A DNA stretch of 64,000 bases from Sporomusa termitida. GTDB taxonomy: Bacteria > Bacillota > Negativicutes > Sporomusales > Sporomusaceae. The DNA lies in assembly GCF_007641255.1 (NCBI RefSeq), contig NZ_CP036259.1:3784501-3848500 (forward strand). Direction: 5' to 3'. The notes under the pieces are model-generated. The model saw nothing but the letters and a program-made list of their open reading frames with translations, was not told the DNA's origin and did not search any database. Made by a program: the position numbers and the translations under genes. This document shows, piece after piece, positions 16,554 to 25,801 of the stretch. Within the stretch, counting starts at the first letter, position 1. Every line of letters begins with the position of its first letter.

Positions 16554-17957
16554 TTATGTCCGTTTAAGGGAAATCAGAGCCCCCAGCACCGCTAACCCGG
16601 CCCCAACCAGCAGTGCATCGTGATAACCGGTCATAAAAGCCGCAACCTGCTGGCCGGCAGTGGGCTCGCTCAGACCGCTGAGATAGGCAACACGCCGGTA
16701 TTCCAGAATCGCTACTGCTACAGCGGTGCCGCACACCATGCCGAAGTTCCGGGCCAGGGCGTTAATGCCGCCGGCCACGCCCAGCTGCCGCGGCTCAACA
16801 GCGCTCATTACGCTGTTATTATTCGGCGACTGAAACAAGCCGTTGCCCAGTCCCATCAGCGCCTGGGCCCCCATAATCAGCCACAGGGTGGCATCCAGCT
16901 GCAGTTTTGCTGTCACCAGCAGCCCGATAGCCATTAAACTCAGGCCGGCGGTTGTCAATAACACCGGCCCGACCCGATCCGACAGGGTGCCGCTCACCGG
17001 GGCAGTGACGGCCATAACCAGGGGAAAGGCCGACATAATTAAGCCGGTTTTCGCCGGGCTAAAAGCCAGCACATCATGGAGAAAAAACGGCAGCAGCATG
17101 GTATTGGTAAACATCGCGGTAAAAGAAAGAAAGCCTGCCAGATTTCCGGCCGAGAAGGTAATGTTTTTAAAAATAGCTAATTCCAGCATCGGCTGCTCAA
17201 TCCTGGTTTCATACCAGATAAATACCCCAAAGACAAGCAGGGCAAAACCAACGCAGCTCATGGTAGTAAGGGAAGTCCAGCCCCATGCAGTGCCATAACT
17301 CAGGGCCAGCAAAAAACTCACCATACTTGCCGTAAATAAGGCCGCGCCCAGATAATCGATCCGCTCCCGGCTCAAGTCCCGGTCGGCCGGCAAAATCAGC
17401 CGCACCCCGGCATACCCCAGCAAACCAACCGGGATATTCACAAAAAATATTGCATGCCAGCCAAAATGCTCAACCAGCAGGCCGCCGATGCCCGGACCGC
17501 TCAGACTGCCCAGCGCTACCACGGTGCCAATCACCCCTAAGACTTTGCCGCGTTCACTCTGCGGGAAGCAGCTGGTAATAAGGGCCATCGAATTAGCCAT
17601 AAGGGCCGCCGCCCCCACAGCCTGCAGTACCCTAAACCCAATCAGCATGCTGACTGAATTGGCAACACCGCACATCAGCGAACCGGCGGTAAAGCCGATA
17701 AAACCAAAACCGTAGAGGTTCCTCCGCCCCCAAATATCTCCCAGCCGCCCCATCAGCGGCAACAGGCTGGTGATAACCAGCAGATAGGCGGTAACAACCC
17801 ACTGGGCGGTGGCAATATCCGTATGTAAAGCGGCGGTAATCGGCGGCAAGCCGACATTGACGATCGATGCGGTCATTGTCGCCATAAAGGAACCGGTAGC
17901 CACAACGCCGAAGATTAACCACTTATAATAACTCAAATTCTGCAACTTTGCCTGCAT
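16554..17957 (-). CDS. MFS drug exporter, DHA2 (EmrB/QacA) family
   Basis: A 467-residue integral membrane protein. TAYLLVITSLLPLMGRLGDIWGRR is the MFS motif A region and the N-terminus (ATMTASIVNVGLPPI) matches motif D1 of the 14-helix DHA2 family. It probably exports drugs or other amphipathic compounds by proton antiport. Of two adjacent ATG codons, the second (17957) is six bases after AGGAG and is preferred. No TetR/MarR regulator is adjacent. Confidence 0.9.
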   Translation of the reverse strand: MQAKLQNLSYYKWLIFGVVATGSFMATMTASIVNVGLPPITAALHTDIATAQWVVTAYLLVITSLLPLMGRLGDIWGRRNLYGFGFIGFTAGSLMCGVANSVSMLIGFRVLQAVGAAALMANSMALITSCFPQSERGKVLGVIGTVVALGSLSGPGIGGLLVEHFGWHAIFFVNIPVGLLGYAGVRLILPADRDLSRERIDYLGAALFTASMVSFLLALSYGTAWGWTSLTTMSCVGFALLVFGVFIWYETRIEQPMLELAIFKNITFSAGNLAGFLSFTAMFTNTMLLPFFLHDVLAFSPAKTGLIMSAFPLVMAVTAPVSGTLSDRVGPVLLTTAGLSLMAIGLLVTAKLQLDATLWLIMGAQALMGLGNGLFQSPNNNSVMSAVEPRQLGVAGGINALARNFGMVCGTAVAVAILEYRRVAYLSGLSEPTAGQQVAAFMTGYHDALLVGAGLAVLGALISLKRT

Positions 17958-18109
17958 CATTAGCTCCTCTCGCTGGTTGACCCTTCCTCATTTAGTTTAC
18001 CTTTATATTCCTCGAGAAATTCCACCTTAGAAAACCATTCTCCTTTGGTAAATTAATCCAAATATTTGTATACACAAAAAAGTAAGTCTTCCAAACCCTT
18101 TATATAACG

Positions 18110-18153
18110 AAAAAGCCTAAGAAAACCACAAAAGCGTTTTTCATAGGCTTTTT
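18110..18153 (-). terminator. Terminator of the heptad-repeat gene
   Basis: AAAAAGCCTA-GAAAA pairs with TTTTTC-A-TAGGCTTTTT across an 11-base loop, giving T-rich ends on both strands. It lies about 75 bases past the stop of the gene ending at 18230. Confidence 0.75.
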
Positions 18154-18229
18154 ATCACTCACTCATAGCCTTACTGACAACTTCAGTCATCTAAACAGGA
18201 TAATTGCCGGCCGATTTACTTGGCCCGGT

Positions 18230-18910
18230 TCAGGTGCGTATCACCTCATCATGTTCACTGGCCTTACGTAAAAGAAATGAGACATCGCCAGCCATTGAAT
18301 ACACATTGGCATCAATGCGCGTCACCTTCCGTTCCAGGCTGTCCAGGCTGTCCCGCACCTGATTCACAGCTCCCGTCAATTCAGCCAGATTATGTCCGCT
18401 GCTATAAACCTGGGCATTGAGTTCTTCAGTACGATGCAAGAGTGCCTGCACAACCTCGCTGTTATGGCTGACCCGGCCCTCAACAGTATCAAGCCGGCCC
18501 TCAATCCGGTCCAGCCGGATTTCAACGCGGTCCAGTCCCTCCTCCAGTTTGCCTAGGCTGTCTTCAAGCCTGTCCAGTCTGACAAAAATTTGTTTCTGGC
18601 CTGCGACTAGCTGGTTTTGGCCTTCAAATAGTTGTTTCTGATCATCGGCTAGCTGCGCCTGGCCTGCGAACAGCTGCTTCTGGCCTTCAGTTAACTGCGC
18701 CTGGCCTGTGAACAGCTGCTTCTGGCCTTCAGTTAGCTGCGCCTGGCCTGCGAACAGCTGCTTCTGGCCTTCAAATAAATGTGCCTGGCCTGTGAACAGC
18801 TGCTTCTGGCCTTCAAATAACTGTGCCTGGCCTTCGCATAGCTGCTTCTGGCCTTCAAACAACTGCGCCTGGCCTGCCAACAGCTGCTTGAGCATTTCCT
18901 CCATCTCCAC
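18230..18910 (-). CDS. Heptad-repeat coiled-coil protein
   Basis: A 226-residue, probably soluble protein with no signal peptide. Residues about 10-108 are fourteen near-identical heptads of the form GQxQLFE, alternating AGQAQLF and EGQKQLF, encoded by a 42-bp tandem DNA repeat. Residues 109-226 continue as a less regular coiled coil (RLDRLEDSLGKLEEGLDRVEIRLDRIE) of the kind seen in many hypothetical Firmicute proteins. It probably forms a long oligomeric rod; partner and role are unknown. The start is uncertain: GTG at 18910, ATG at 18904 or ATG at 18895 (GGAG nine bases upstream) are all possible. Confidence 0.8.
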   Translation of the reverse strand: MEMEEMLKQLLAGQAQLFEGQKQLCEGQAQLFEGQKQLFTGQAHLFEGQKQLFAGQAQLTEGQKQLFTGQAQLTEGQKQLFAGQAQLADDQKQLFEGQNQLVAGQKQIFVRLDRLEDSLGKLEEGLDRVEIRLDRIEGRLDTVEGRVSHNSEVVQALLHRTEELNAQVYSSGHNLAELTGAVNQVRDSLDSLERKVTRIDANVYSMAGDVSFLLRKASEHDEVIRT

Positions 18911-19187
18911 ACCCCCACCCTTGCCTTATCAGGTCCTTTTATTTATTATAACACAAACCGCCATCCCATCACATAAATGACAGCTCTTTTTCCGGCCTGT
19001 ACCAAACTTATCATCACTTCACCATCCTTGCCGTATATTAGGGTACACCTCATAATAATCTCGCGTAAACCGCCTATGAAATGTATTTCCTTTTTAAGTA
19101 CCACAAGGTGGTGTTTACAATTCCCACAGGCCCAAGGCCTTTCGCCCCTTTTCCTTCAGAAATACTTGCCAGGCATTACATCAGGAC

Positions 19188-19217
19188 TTGCTAAACATAA
19201 TAATCTAGCCCTATAAT
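19188..19217 (+). promoter_or_regulatory. Possible promoter of helD
   Basis: TTGCTA-N18-TATAAT about 50 bases before the helD start. The -10 is exact and the -35 is four of six. Nothing else was recognised in the 18911-19187 gap. Confidence 0.5.
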
Positions 19218-19266
19218 ATTCTAACAGACCTGGAAAACAATTGCTAAGATACGCGAGGTAACCGAT

Positions 19267-21435
19267 ATGAGCAACCATCCTGATTTTCCCCAAGAGCAGC
19301 AGCATTTAGCTGACACCATCCAAGCCATGCGGCAGATCATTAAAGATTTAGAGAATGATATGGACGAGCGGGTGCTTAAAATCAGTCAGTCCCGCTCTAA
19401 AAAAGATGAAGTAAGCGCCTATGTCCACTCACTGATGAAAAGTGACCATGCCGTTAAGGCATCAGATATTGCCAAAGCCCTGGACAGCCCCTATTTTGGA
19501 CGCGTTGATTTTCGCGAAGATGGCACCGGGGATTTTGAACACTATTATATCGGCCGGACCAAAGTCGCCCGACTGGATATAGAAACCGTTAAGGATATAC
19601 TGGTATTCGACTGGCGGGACCCGGTATCGACAATCTTTTATGAATGCCAGGACGGCCGCGCCAGCTACGAGGTGCTGGGCCGCTATACCTATACCGGTGA
19701 CGTCAGGCTAAAGCGCCAGTATAAAATTGAAGACAGTCAGCTGATCTCTATGGCTGATGACAATATCCTGAGCAAACTGATGAACCGGCAGCAGGAGTCG
19801 CTGATTGCCGATCCTTTCCTGCTGGAACGGCTGCTAAAGGGTGCCGGTGACCGCCTTAAAGATATTGTTACCTCTATCCGCTCCGAGCAGAACCAGATTA
19901 TCCGCGAGCCGCTAAACCAGGTTACCATCATCCAGGGCGTGGCCGGGTCAGGCAAAAGCACCATCGGCCTGCACCGTTTGTCTTATCTCTTATACAATGA
20001 AAAGCTGAACCCCGAAAAACTTGTCATCATTGCTCCTAACAAAATTTTTCTGGACTACATCTCCGACCTGCTGCCGGAAATTGATGCCCAGGACGTACGG
20101 CAAATGACCTTTGCCGATCTGGCAGCAGCGATTATCCAGTTTGAACCGGTTATCAGCCCGGCCAGTGCTGATACTGAGCCGCTGGCTGCAATGGCCAGAT
20201 GGAAAGGCACCCCCGAGTTTATTAAAGTAATGGAGATATTTCTGGACAAACGGCTGGAGAAATTCTGTCTGAAACTCAATGACATCAGCCTGTTTGACGG
20301 CCAGCTTGTCATCAGCCGGGAACAGCAGCTGGAGAAGGTTGTTGAAGGCGCCAGCGTCCCTTATAATGAGCGCTTGCGCTCCCTGCAGAAATATATCAGC
20401 TTCCGGATAAGAAACTTTATCGAGGTGTATGAAGCCAGGTATAAACGGGGTGAAGCGCGGGCCGATGAAAAAACGGCAGCCCGCTATGCTGCCGAAGGTA
20501 ATCAATTTATGGAACGGCATATTGCCAAATGGCCGTTTCTGGAGCTATTAGCGGGCTATGCCGGCCTAATGCAGGATAAACAGGCCTGGCGCAAAATAAA
20601 ACCCCATGGGTTCACTATTGATGAACTGACAGCACATACCGGGGCCGTCCTGGCAGCGGGGCAAATTGAACAGGACGATCTGGCCGGATTGTGTTACTTT
20701 AAGCTGCTCATCGACGGCTTTACTCAGGTCGGGAAATTTGACCATATTGCCGTCGATGAGGGCCAGGATATCAATCTTCTCGAATATATCGTATTAGCCC
20801 GCCTGTCCCGCAACACGTCCTTTACCATTATGGGTGATATGTCCCAGGCCATCCACACCGACCGGGGTCTGACAAGCTGGCAGGCGCTGTTGAAGGATGT
20901 GTTCGACGAAGCTAAATGCCGTTATTATGAGGTTAATTTCAGCTATCGCTCTGCCAAGGAAATTGTTGATTTATTCAACAAGGTCCTGCCCGCCGGCCGG
21001 TCAAAAGCTGTCCCGGTCTATGAAATTGGCCGTCAGCCGGTCATTGAGCGAGCGCCTTCCGCACTGGCGGCACTTACCAGCACCCTCCGCACCATTGAGG
21101 AATTTCGGCAGTTAGGCTGTAAATCTATCGGCATACTGACTAAACTGGAAAACGACAGCCTGAAATTATATGAAGGCCTGCGGGCTGCCGCCCCGCAGCT
21201 CGACAACCTGAATCTGATCTCAGGCAATGTTTTGAGCTACCATGGCGGTATTACGGTAGCTCCGATCAGTCTGGCTAAAGGTCTTGAATTTGACGGCGTT
21301 ATTATCTGGAATGCCGCTGATAATAAGTTCACCAATGATCCTTATGATGCCAGGCTGCTGTATGTGGCCCTGTCCCGGGCCATGTATTATCTCCATATCC
21401 TCCACCAGGGCCGGCTTACCCCGTTGCTGGAATAA
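19267..21435 (+). CDS. helD: HelD-like ATPase (RNA polymerase recycling, UvrD/Rep superfamily)
   Basis: A 722-residue SF1-type ATPase. An N-terminal coiled coil (about 1-60) precedes a Walker A IQGVAGSGKSTIGLHRLSYL (about 222-241), DHIAVDEGQDINLLEY (motif II) near 495 and LYVALSRAM (motif VI) near the end. The coiled-coil plus interrupted helicase core matches HelD, which in Bacillus pries stalled RNA polymerase off DNA; UvrD-type DNA helicase IV is the alternative. GAGGT lies seven bases before the ATG. It stands alone, converging on an HD hydrolase gene. Confidence 0.88.
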   Translation: MSNHPDFPQEQQHLADTIQAMRQIIKDLENDMDERVLKISQSRSKKDEVSAYVHSLMKSDHAVKASDIAKALDSPYFGRVDFREDGTGDFEHYYIGRTKVARLDIETVKDILVFDWRDPVSTIFYECQDGRASYEVLGRYTYTGDVRLKRQYKIEDSQLISMADDNILSKLMNRQQESLIADPFLLERLLKGAGDRLKDIVTSIRSEQNQIIREPLNQVTIIQGVAGSGKSTIGLHRLSYLLYNEKLNPEKLVIIAPNKIFLDYISDLLPEIDAQDVRQMTFADLAAAIIQFEPVISPASADTEPLAAMARWKGTPEFIKVMEIFLDKRLEKFCLKLNDISLFDGQLVISREQQLEKVVEGASVPYNERLRSLQKYISFRIRNFIEVYEARYKRGEARADEKTAARYAAEGNQFMERHIAKWPFLELLAGYAGLMQDKQAWRKIKPHGFTIDELTAHTGAVLAAGQIEQDDLAGLCYFKLLIDGFTQVGKFDHIAVDEGQDINLLEYIVLARLSRNTSFTIMGDMSQAIHTDRGLTSWQALLKDVFDEAKCRYYEVNFSYRSAKEIVDLFNKVLPAGRSKAVPVYEIGRQPVIERAPSALAALTSTLRTIEEFRQLGCKSIGILTKLENDSLKLYEGLRAAAPQLDNLNLISGNVLSYHGGITVAPISLAKGLEFDGVIIWNAADNKFTNDPYDARLLYVALSRAMYYLHILHQGRLTPLLE

Positions 21436-21448
21436 ACCGCTGTCCCGG

Positions 21449-21488
21449 CGACTCAAAAGAACCGTCCCCTTGATTCACCCGTGAGTCG
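21449..21488. repeat. REP-like palindrome (AAAGAACCGTCC family)
   Basis: CGACTCA and TGAGTCG ends enclose AAAGAACCGTCCCC. The same core occurs in the palindrome at 36427 and resembles the GAACGTCCCC core of the RAYT-linked REPs. It sits between helD and the HD gene, and its sequence supplies the last codons of the HD protein. Confidence 0.7.
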
Positions 21489-22202
21489 GTTATCCACGTA
21501 GGCCTGCAGCGTGGCCTTGATGGCCCGGCAATCACCGGTATCAGGCAGGGAGTCCAGCTGCCGCTCGAGATGACCTTCCGCAATCAGCTGGGCCAATGTC
21601 CAGTCAAAATAAATATCGTAAAACCAGCTCAGCCTGATCAGGCGTTTGTCAGCCAGGGTTTTGACATCCCGGTAGGAGAGGACCCCGCCCGGTTTTAACT
21701 GACCGAGCAGCTGGGGCGAGTAATCATGATCCGCCTGGACCGGCGGCAGCAGCCTGAAGATATCCAGCTTATCGGCATCGCGGATCAGCTTGGCAAACAG
21801 CAGGGTCTGGGAACAGGCCGGCGGAATCTGCATTTTATTGTGATTGGCAATGGCAAAGCCGATCACCGCCTGCTCAGCCGCGGTAAAATCCGCCAGCAGG
21901 CCGCTGCGGGCCAAGGCCGCCGCGCCGGCATCGCCATGGTCAAAAGACTCGGCATCGACAAAGGTACGGTATTCAGCAACCTGGCGAAAGCGGGCAAGGT
22001 CATGGAACAGGCCGATCACCTCCGCCAGCAGCCTTGGCCGCTCTGCAAGCTGCAGCTCAGCGGCCAGGCTCGCGGCAATGGCCGCCACCCGTTTGCTGTG
22101 TTCCTCTTTCAGCAAAACCCTGGTCATGATGAACTCATCACTGGTATAATACGTCCGGACATGGTCCCGGAACCATTCATACAGATAATCAATTGCAGAC
22201 AA
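21453..22202 (-). CDS. HD-domain phosphohydrolase
   Basis: A 249-residue HD-superfamily protein: EEHSKRVA (first His), LFHDLARF (HD pair), NHNK and RDADKLDIFRLL (late Asp), the metal-binding order of the family. Such proteins hydrolyse nucleotides or related phosphates in the cytoplasm; the substrate is unknown. The start is TTG at 22202 after a GGGGGT site. The last nine residues (TGESRGRFF) are encoded by a REP-like palindrome, suggesting the original C-terminus was replaced or extended by repeat insertion. Confidence 0.85.
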   Translation of the reverse strand: MSAIDYLYEWFRDHVRTYYTSDEFIMTRVLLKEEHSKRVAAIAASLAAELQLAERPRLLAEVIGLFHDLARFRQVAEYRTFVDAESFDHGDAGAAALARSGLLADFTAAEQAVIGFAIANHNKMQIPPACSQTLLFAKLIRDADKLDIFRLLPPVQADHDYSPQLLGQLKPGGVLSYRDVKTLADKRLIRLSWFYDIYFDWTLAQLIAEGHLERQLDSLPDTGDCRAIKATLQAYVDNRLTGESRGRFF

Positions 22203-22223
22203 TCCAGTTACCCCCTAATAGGA

Positions 22224-22261
22224 AGAGACGGTTTTGACGAATAAAGTCAGAAACCGTCTCT
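22224..22261 (-). terminator. Hairpin after the HD-GYP regulator gene
   Basis: AGAGACGGTTTTGAC (22224-22238) pairs with GTCAGAAACCGTCTCT with one bulge and a seven-base loop. It lies between the two minus-strand genes and probably ends the kinase/regulator operon. Confidence 0.65.
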
Positions 22262-22332
22262 GTTGTGTATTATAGAGATATTATCCGGCAGCTATACCGT
22301 TCTAATACCTGCAGAGTAAAGAAATTCACCAT

Positions 22333-23904
22333 TTATAAATCTTTGAAGGTATCCCGGATATTCAGAAACTCCTCCAGGTTCGCAAGAAAGAGGTCGACAA
22401 GCAGGGGGTCAAAGTGGCGGCCCCGTTCGCAGGTAAAGTATTCGAGAATCTTATCCAGCGGCCAGGCGGGTTTATAAACCCGTTTGCTGCCTAAAGCGTC
22501 AAAGACATCAGCAATGGCCGTTATGCGGCCATAAATATGAATAGCTTCCCCTTTTATACCGTCCGGATAGCCTGTGCCGTCATATTTCTCATGGTGCTGC
22601 AGGGCGATCAGGGCAGCGGCCTGCAGGATTTTACGGTTAGAACTGCGCAGAATCTCGTAGCCCAGAACCCCGTGCGCTTTAATGACCTCAAACTCCTCCG
22701 GCGCCAGCTTGCCCGGCTTATTGAGAATAGAATCGGTAATCCCCAGTTTACCGACATCATGCATTGGCGAGGCCAGTTTGATTAATTCGGCTTCTTCTTC
22801 CGGCAAGCCATATTTTAAAGCCAGCAGCTTAGAGTATTCAGCCACCCGCCGCACATGATTGCCGGTCTCCTTGGACCTGACTTCCGAGAACTCACCGAGG
22901 GTAAAAATAATTTCCTTCTGGGTGTCCTCAATCTCCTGGGTAAGAAAGCTGTTATCAAAGGTGGCCGCTACTGTCATCCCGAAAATATTGATCAGATTTT
23001 TTTCCCAGTCCGATAAGCTGTCTAAGCCTTCTAAATAGATAAAACTTTCATGCTGATTTTTTCCCTTAAAATACTGAATGAAGCAGTTGTCCGCATGAAT
23101 GCCGCTTTTACTCTGCCGGGCCTTGTCGATAATGGCATCAAGATCGCCGGCCGCCATCTGTCTGGCCGGGCAGCCGACTATACCACAGTATTTCTCGGTG
23201 CCATCCAGGATATAAAACTCACCGTTAGCCTCTTTGACTGCAACAAAACCGGCAATGGCCGCGGCCCGGTGACTGGCATTAATACTAAGAATTGATAATA
23301 ACTGTGTCAATACACAGGCTGCCAGACGTTTCAGCGACTGGGCCTCCAATAAAGCCGCCGCCGATTCCAGGGTCTTTTCCAGTCCTTTGCGATTATTGTC
23401 AAGATTGACAATATCCCGGTAAGACCGGAGCGAGGCAATGATGGTCGTCGTCAGTTTCCGGGCGGTAAGCTCCGTCTTTTCTTTGTAGTCGTTAATATCA
23501 TAGTCGCGGATCACCGTTTCCTCCGGTGCTTCCTGCGGCTGACCGGTCCGCAGAATAATCCGGACGAGATGATTATTCAAATCTTCCCGGATACACCGGG
23601 CCACTTCCAGCCCGGCCTTATCACCGTCCATCATAACATCCAGCAAAATTACGGCCACATCCGGGTTACGCCGCACCAGTTCTTTGGCTTCGGCCTGCGA
23701 ATAGGCGCTCAAAAACTGTAAGGGCTTGTCCTCAAAGGTAAATTCCCGGAGAATTGTTCTGGTTATCTGATGAATTCCTTTGTCATCATCGACGATAATG
23801 ATCTTCCACCTGGCACGGTCACCGGGTTCAAGCTCCGGGGCAAATGCCAGCAGGCTGTCCTCATCTTCTGTGTCAAAAATCAGGTTATCGGCTTCATTAC
23901 TCAT
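22333..23904 (-). CDS. Response regulator with DUF3369 and HD-GYP domains
   Basis: A 523-residue protein: receiver domain (IIIVDDD near 37 and phospho-Asp in VILLDVMM), a DUF3369 sensor-like middle, and a C-terminal HD-GYP domain with HDVGK and HHEKYDGTGYPDG. HD-GYP domains cleave cyclic di-GMP. Its ATG overlaps the end of the upstream histidine kinase gene by eight bases, so the two are translationally coupled and form a two-component pair. Phosphorylation probably adjusts c-di-GMP breakdown. GGDEF and EAL/HDOD proteins at the right end of the window are possible partners. Confidence 0.93.
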   Translation of the reverse strand: MSNEADNLIFDTEDEDSLLAFAPELEPGDRARWKIIIVDDDKGIHQITRTILREFTFEDKPLQFLSAYSQAEAKELVRRNPDVAVILLDVMMDGDKAGLEVARCIREDLNNHLVRIILRTGQPQEAPEETVIRDYDINDYKEKTELTARKLTTTIIASLRSYRDIVNLDNNRKGLEKTLESAAALLEAQSLKRLAACVLTQLLSILSINASHRAAAIAGFVAVKEANGEFYILDGTEKYCGIVGCPARQMAAGDLDAIIDKARQSKSGIHADNCFIQYFKGKNQHESFIYLEGLDSLSDWEKNLINIFGMTVAATFDNSFLTQEIEDTQKEIIFTLGEFSEVRSKETGNHVRRVAEYSKLLALKYGLPEEEAELIKLASPMHDVGKLGITDSILNKPGKLAPEEFEVIKAHGVLGYEILRSSNRKILQAAALIALQHHEKYDGTGYPDGIKGEAIHIYGRITAIADVFDALGSKRVYKPAWPLDKILEYFTCERGRHFDPLLVDLFLANLEEFLNIRDTFKDL

Positions 23905-25435
23905 GTTTCAACTCTCCTATTGGCAACCTTATTGTAAAAATGGCACCCTTACCGGCAGGGCTGCGGCACTCGATTGTGCCGCCAAACCTTGTTGTGATGA
24001 TCTCTTTAATAATACTAAGCCCCAGTCCTGTATTGCCCTGCTCCCGCTTAGTCGTAAAATAAGGATCAAAAATATGACCAAGAGTACTCTCGCTTATGCC
24101 TTTGCCATCATCGGCATATTCAAGTACCGCCATCCCGTCTTCCTGCGTTAGCCTTAACAGCATATGCCCCTGTTCCCCCTGTTCATAGGCATGAGCCAGG
24201 GAATTAAGGACCAGATTGGCAATGATCTGCTGCAGGCGGCCCGGGAAACCATGCATGCGAATATCCGCATCAAACCTTAACTCCAGCGTGTGCCCGGCCT
24301 GAGTAAGCCGGGGCTTCAGGGCCGTCAACACCTGATTAAGCTGGGCGGCAATACTGAATACCCGGCGCTGTTCACCGCCGGTTGCTGGTTTTCTGAAATC
24401 AGCAACCAGTTCGGCTGCGGTTTGCAGGTTGGCCAGGATACTGCCCGCTGACTCACTATAAAGGGTAAGATGTTTTTCCAGATCGGACTTCCTAACCGCC
24501 CCCTGCTTATATAACTGGGTTAATGTTTCCACTTCCTGCCCCAGATAAGAGGCCGCCATTATGCCTGTTCCCAGAGGTGAATTTATCTCGTGGGCGAAGC
24601 GGGCGATTTCGTCGGCAGTAACAATTGTACCGGCTGTCTGCCCTAACGAACTGTCCGTTGCCGGCAGCGGCTCTGCCGGTTCTCCAGGCACCAGTTCCTT
24701 CGCCAGCGGCGCTTTGCCGCTCCTAAGCCCCGCCTCACGCCCCGGCTCATGTAACGTTCGCCAGGTCCTGGCCAGAACCCGCCGGCTGCTGGCGTTCTCT
24801 TCTGATAACCGGCGCCGCAGCAGCAATAAAAAAATCAGTACCATAAGGCCATAGCCCCAGTAGGCCGCGTATGGCCCCGGCCAGACTGCTCCCCCCGCCG
24901 CAGCCAGCAGGCCCAACCCGTGTATGACGGCCAAAATCCCCAGGCCGGCGGCAACAACTCTGGCGGCAAAGCTGCCATAAACGGCCCGGCCGACAATAAT
25001 CCCTCCGGCAGCCAAACCGGTGCCTGCTGTAATCCATACCAGTAAGCAGCCGGCCTCAGTCCCGGCCGCGGGCTTGGCCGCTACCCATAAGAGGGCAGTT
25101 ACCGCATACACAACATGCAGCCTGACAAAACGCGCCAGCCAGACATGCGTTCCCTGGCATACATAGTGCTCCAACAAACGGTAAAATGCGGCCGGCAATA
25201 AGCAAGCGGCCAGCAAAGCAACATGCTCCCACAAGAAAGGGACAGCAATAAATTCCCGCTTGATTTCCACTTGGGCCAATAACCGGCTGCCTATGCACAA
25301 AGCCAGCCAGCTAACCGCCGAAAACAGACTGCTATTTCGTTTGCCAAGCAAAAAACCGGCCAGCGGCATAGCCACGGCAATAGCAAAAAAAAACAAAACC
25401 AACAGGGCCCCTTCCATATTGCTATACCCCAACAC
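23897..25435 (-). CDS. Membrane sensor histidine kinase
   Basis: About 512 residues. The N-terminal half has seven or so hydrophobic helices and no large outside domain, so it probably senses a membrane or intracellular signal. The kinase half has the phospho-acceptor His in RFAHEINSPLGTG, an N box NLVLNSLAHAYEQG, YADDGKGI and TTKREQGNTGLGLSIIKEI. The GTG at 25435 is preferred because AAGGAGG lies five bases upstream; a TTG frame extension to 25453 contains that site. It overlaps the HD-GYP regulator gene and is its likely cognate kinase. Confidence 0.9.
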   Translation of the reverse strand: MLGYSNMEGALLVLFFFAIAVAMPLAGFLLGKRNSSLFSAVSWLALCIGSRLLAQVEIKREFIAVPFLWEHVALLAACLLPAAFYRLLEHYVCQGTHVWLARFVRLHVVYAVTALLWVAAKPAAGTEAGCLLVWITAGTGLAAGGIIVGRAVYGSFAARVVAAGLGILAVIHGLGLLAAAGGAVWPGPYAAYWGYGLMVLIFLLLLRRRLSEENASSRRVLARTWRTLHEPGREAGLRSGKAPLAKELVPGEPAEPLPATDSSLGQTAGTIVTADEIARFAHEINSPLGTGIMAASYLGQEVETLTQLYKQGAVRKSDLEKHLTLYSESAGSILANLQTAAELVADFRKPATGGEQRRVFSIAAQLNQVLTALKPRLTQAGHTLELRFDADIRMHGFPGRLQQIIANLVLNSLAHAYEQGEQGHMLLRLTQEDGMAVLEYADDGKGISESTLGHIFDPYFTTKREQGNTGLGLSIIKEIITTRFGGTIECRSPAGKGAIFTIRLPIGELKHE

Positions 25436-25658
25436 CGCCGCCTCCTTCCGCAAGTCAAATAAGGATATCTGTTATTCAAAGGGATTCTATTCTAGTCAAA
25501 TTCTGTATAATCCTGCCGGCACTAAAATAATAAGTCGGCCATTGTAGGATAATCCAGAAATTGCAGGAATTTACATGTAACTGCGTCGAAATTAGCCATA
25601 AATTACTGGCAAATGCATTAAACCTAGCTATATACCCCTGAAGGAGTCAGCCATACCT

Positions 25659-25775
25659 ATGAATTTTTTAAAAGGTTTCCTGCTGCCCGCTATTGGCTAT
25701 GATCCTGGATACCGTTTCTTACGCCTTCAGGACGCAGGTACTGCAAGCCATCATGACGGCATGACACGGAAATAA
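25659..25775 (+). CDS. Possible small ORF
   Basis: A 38-residue frame starting ATG at 25659 with AAGGAG 12 bases upstream, and ending 26 bases before the substrate-binding protein gene. The product (MNFLKGFLLPAIGYDPGYRF start) has no recognisable family. The long spacing and odd composition make it doubtful; it could be a relic. The rest of the 25436-25801 gap shows no feature. Confidence 0.25.
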   Translation: MNFLKGFLLPAIGYDPGYRFLRLQDAGTASHHDGMTRK

Positions 25776-25801
25776 ATAAAGCCAAAGGAGTGGTGTATCC
25801 C

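Noticed and set aside
18600-18890. Tandem repeats suggestive of a CRISPR array
   Set aside because: Units are contiguous, without spacers, and keep a coding frame for heptads.
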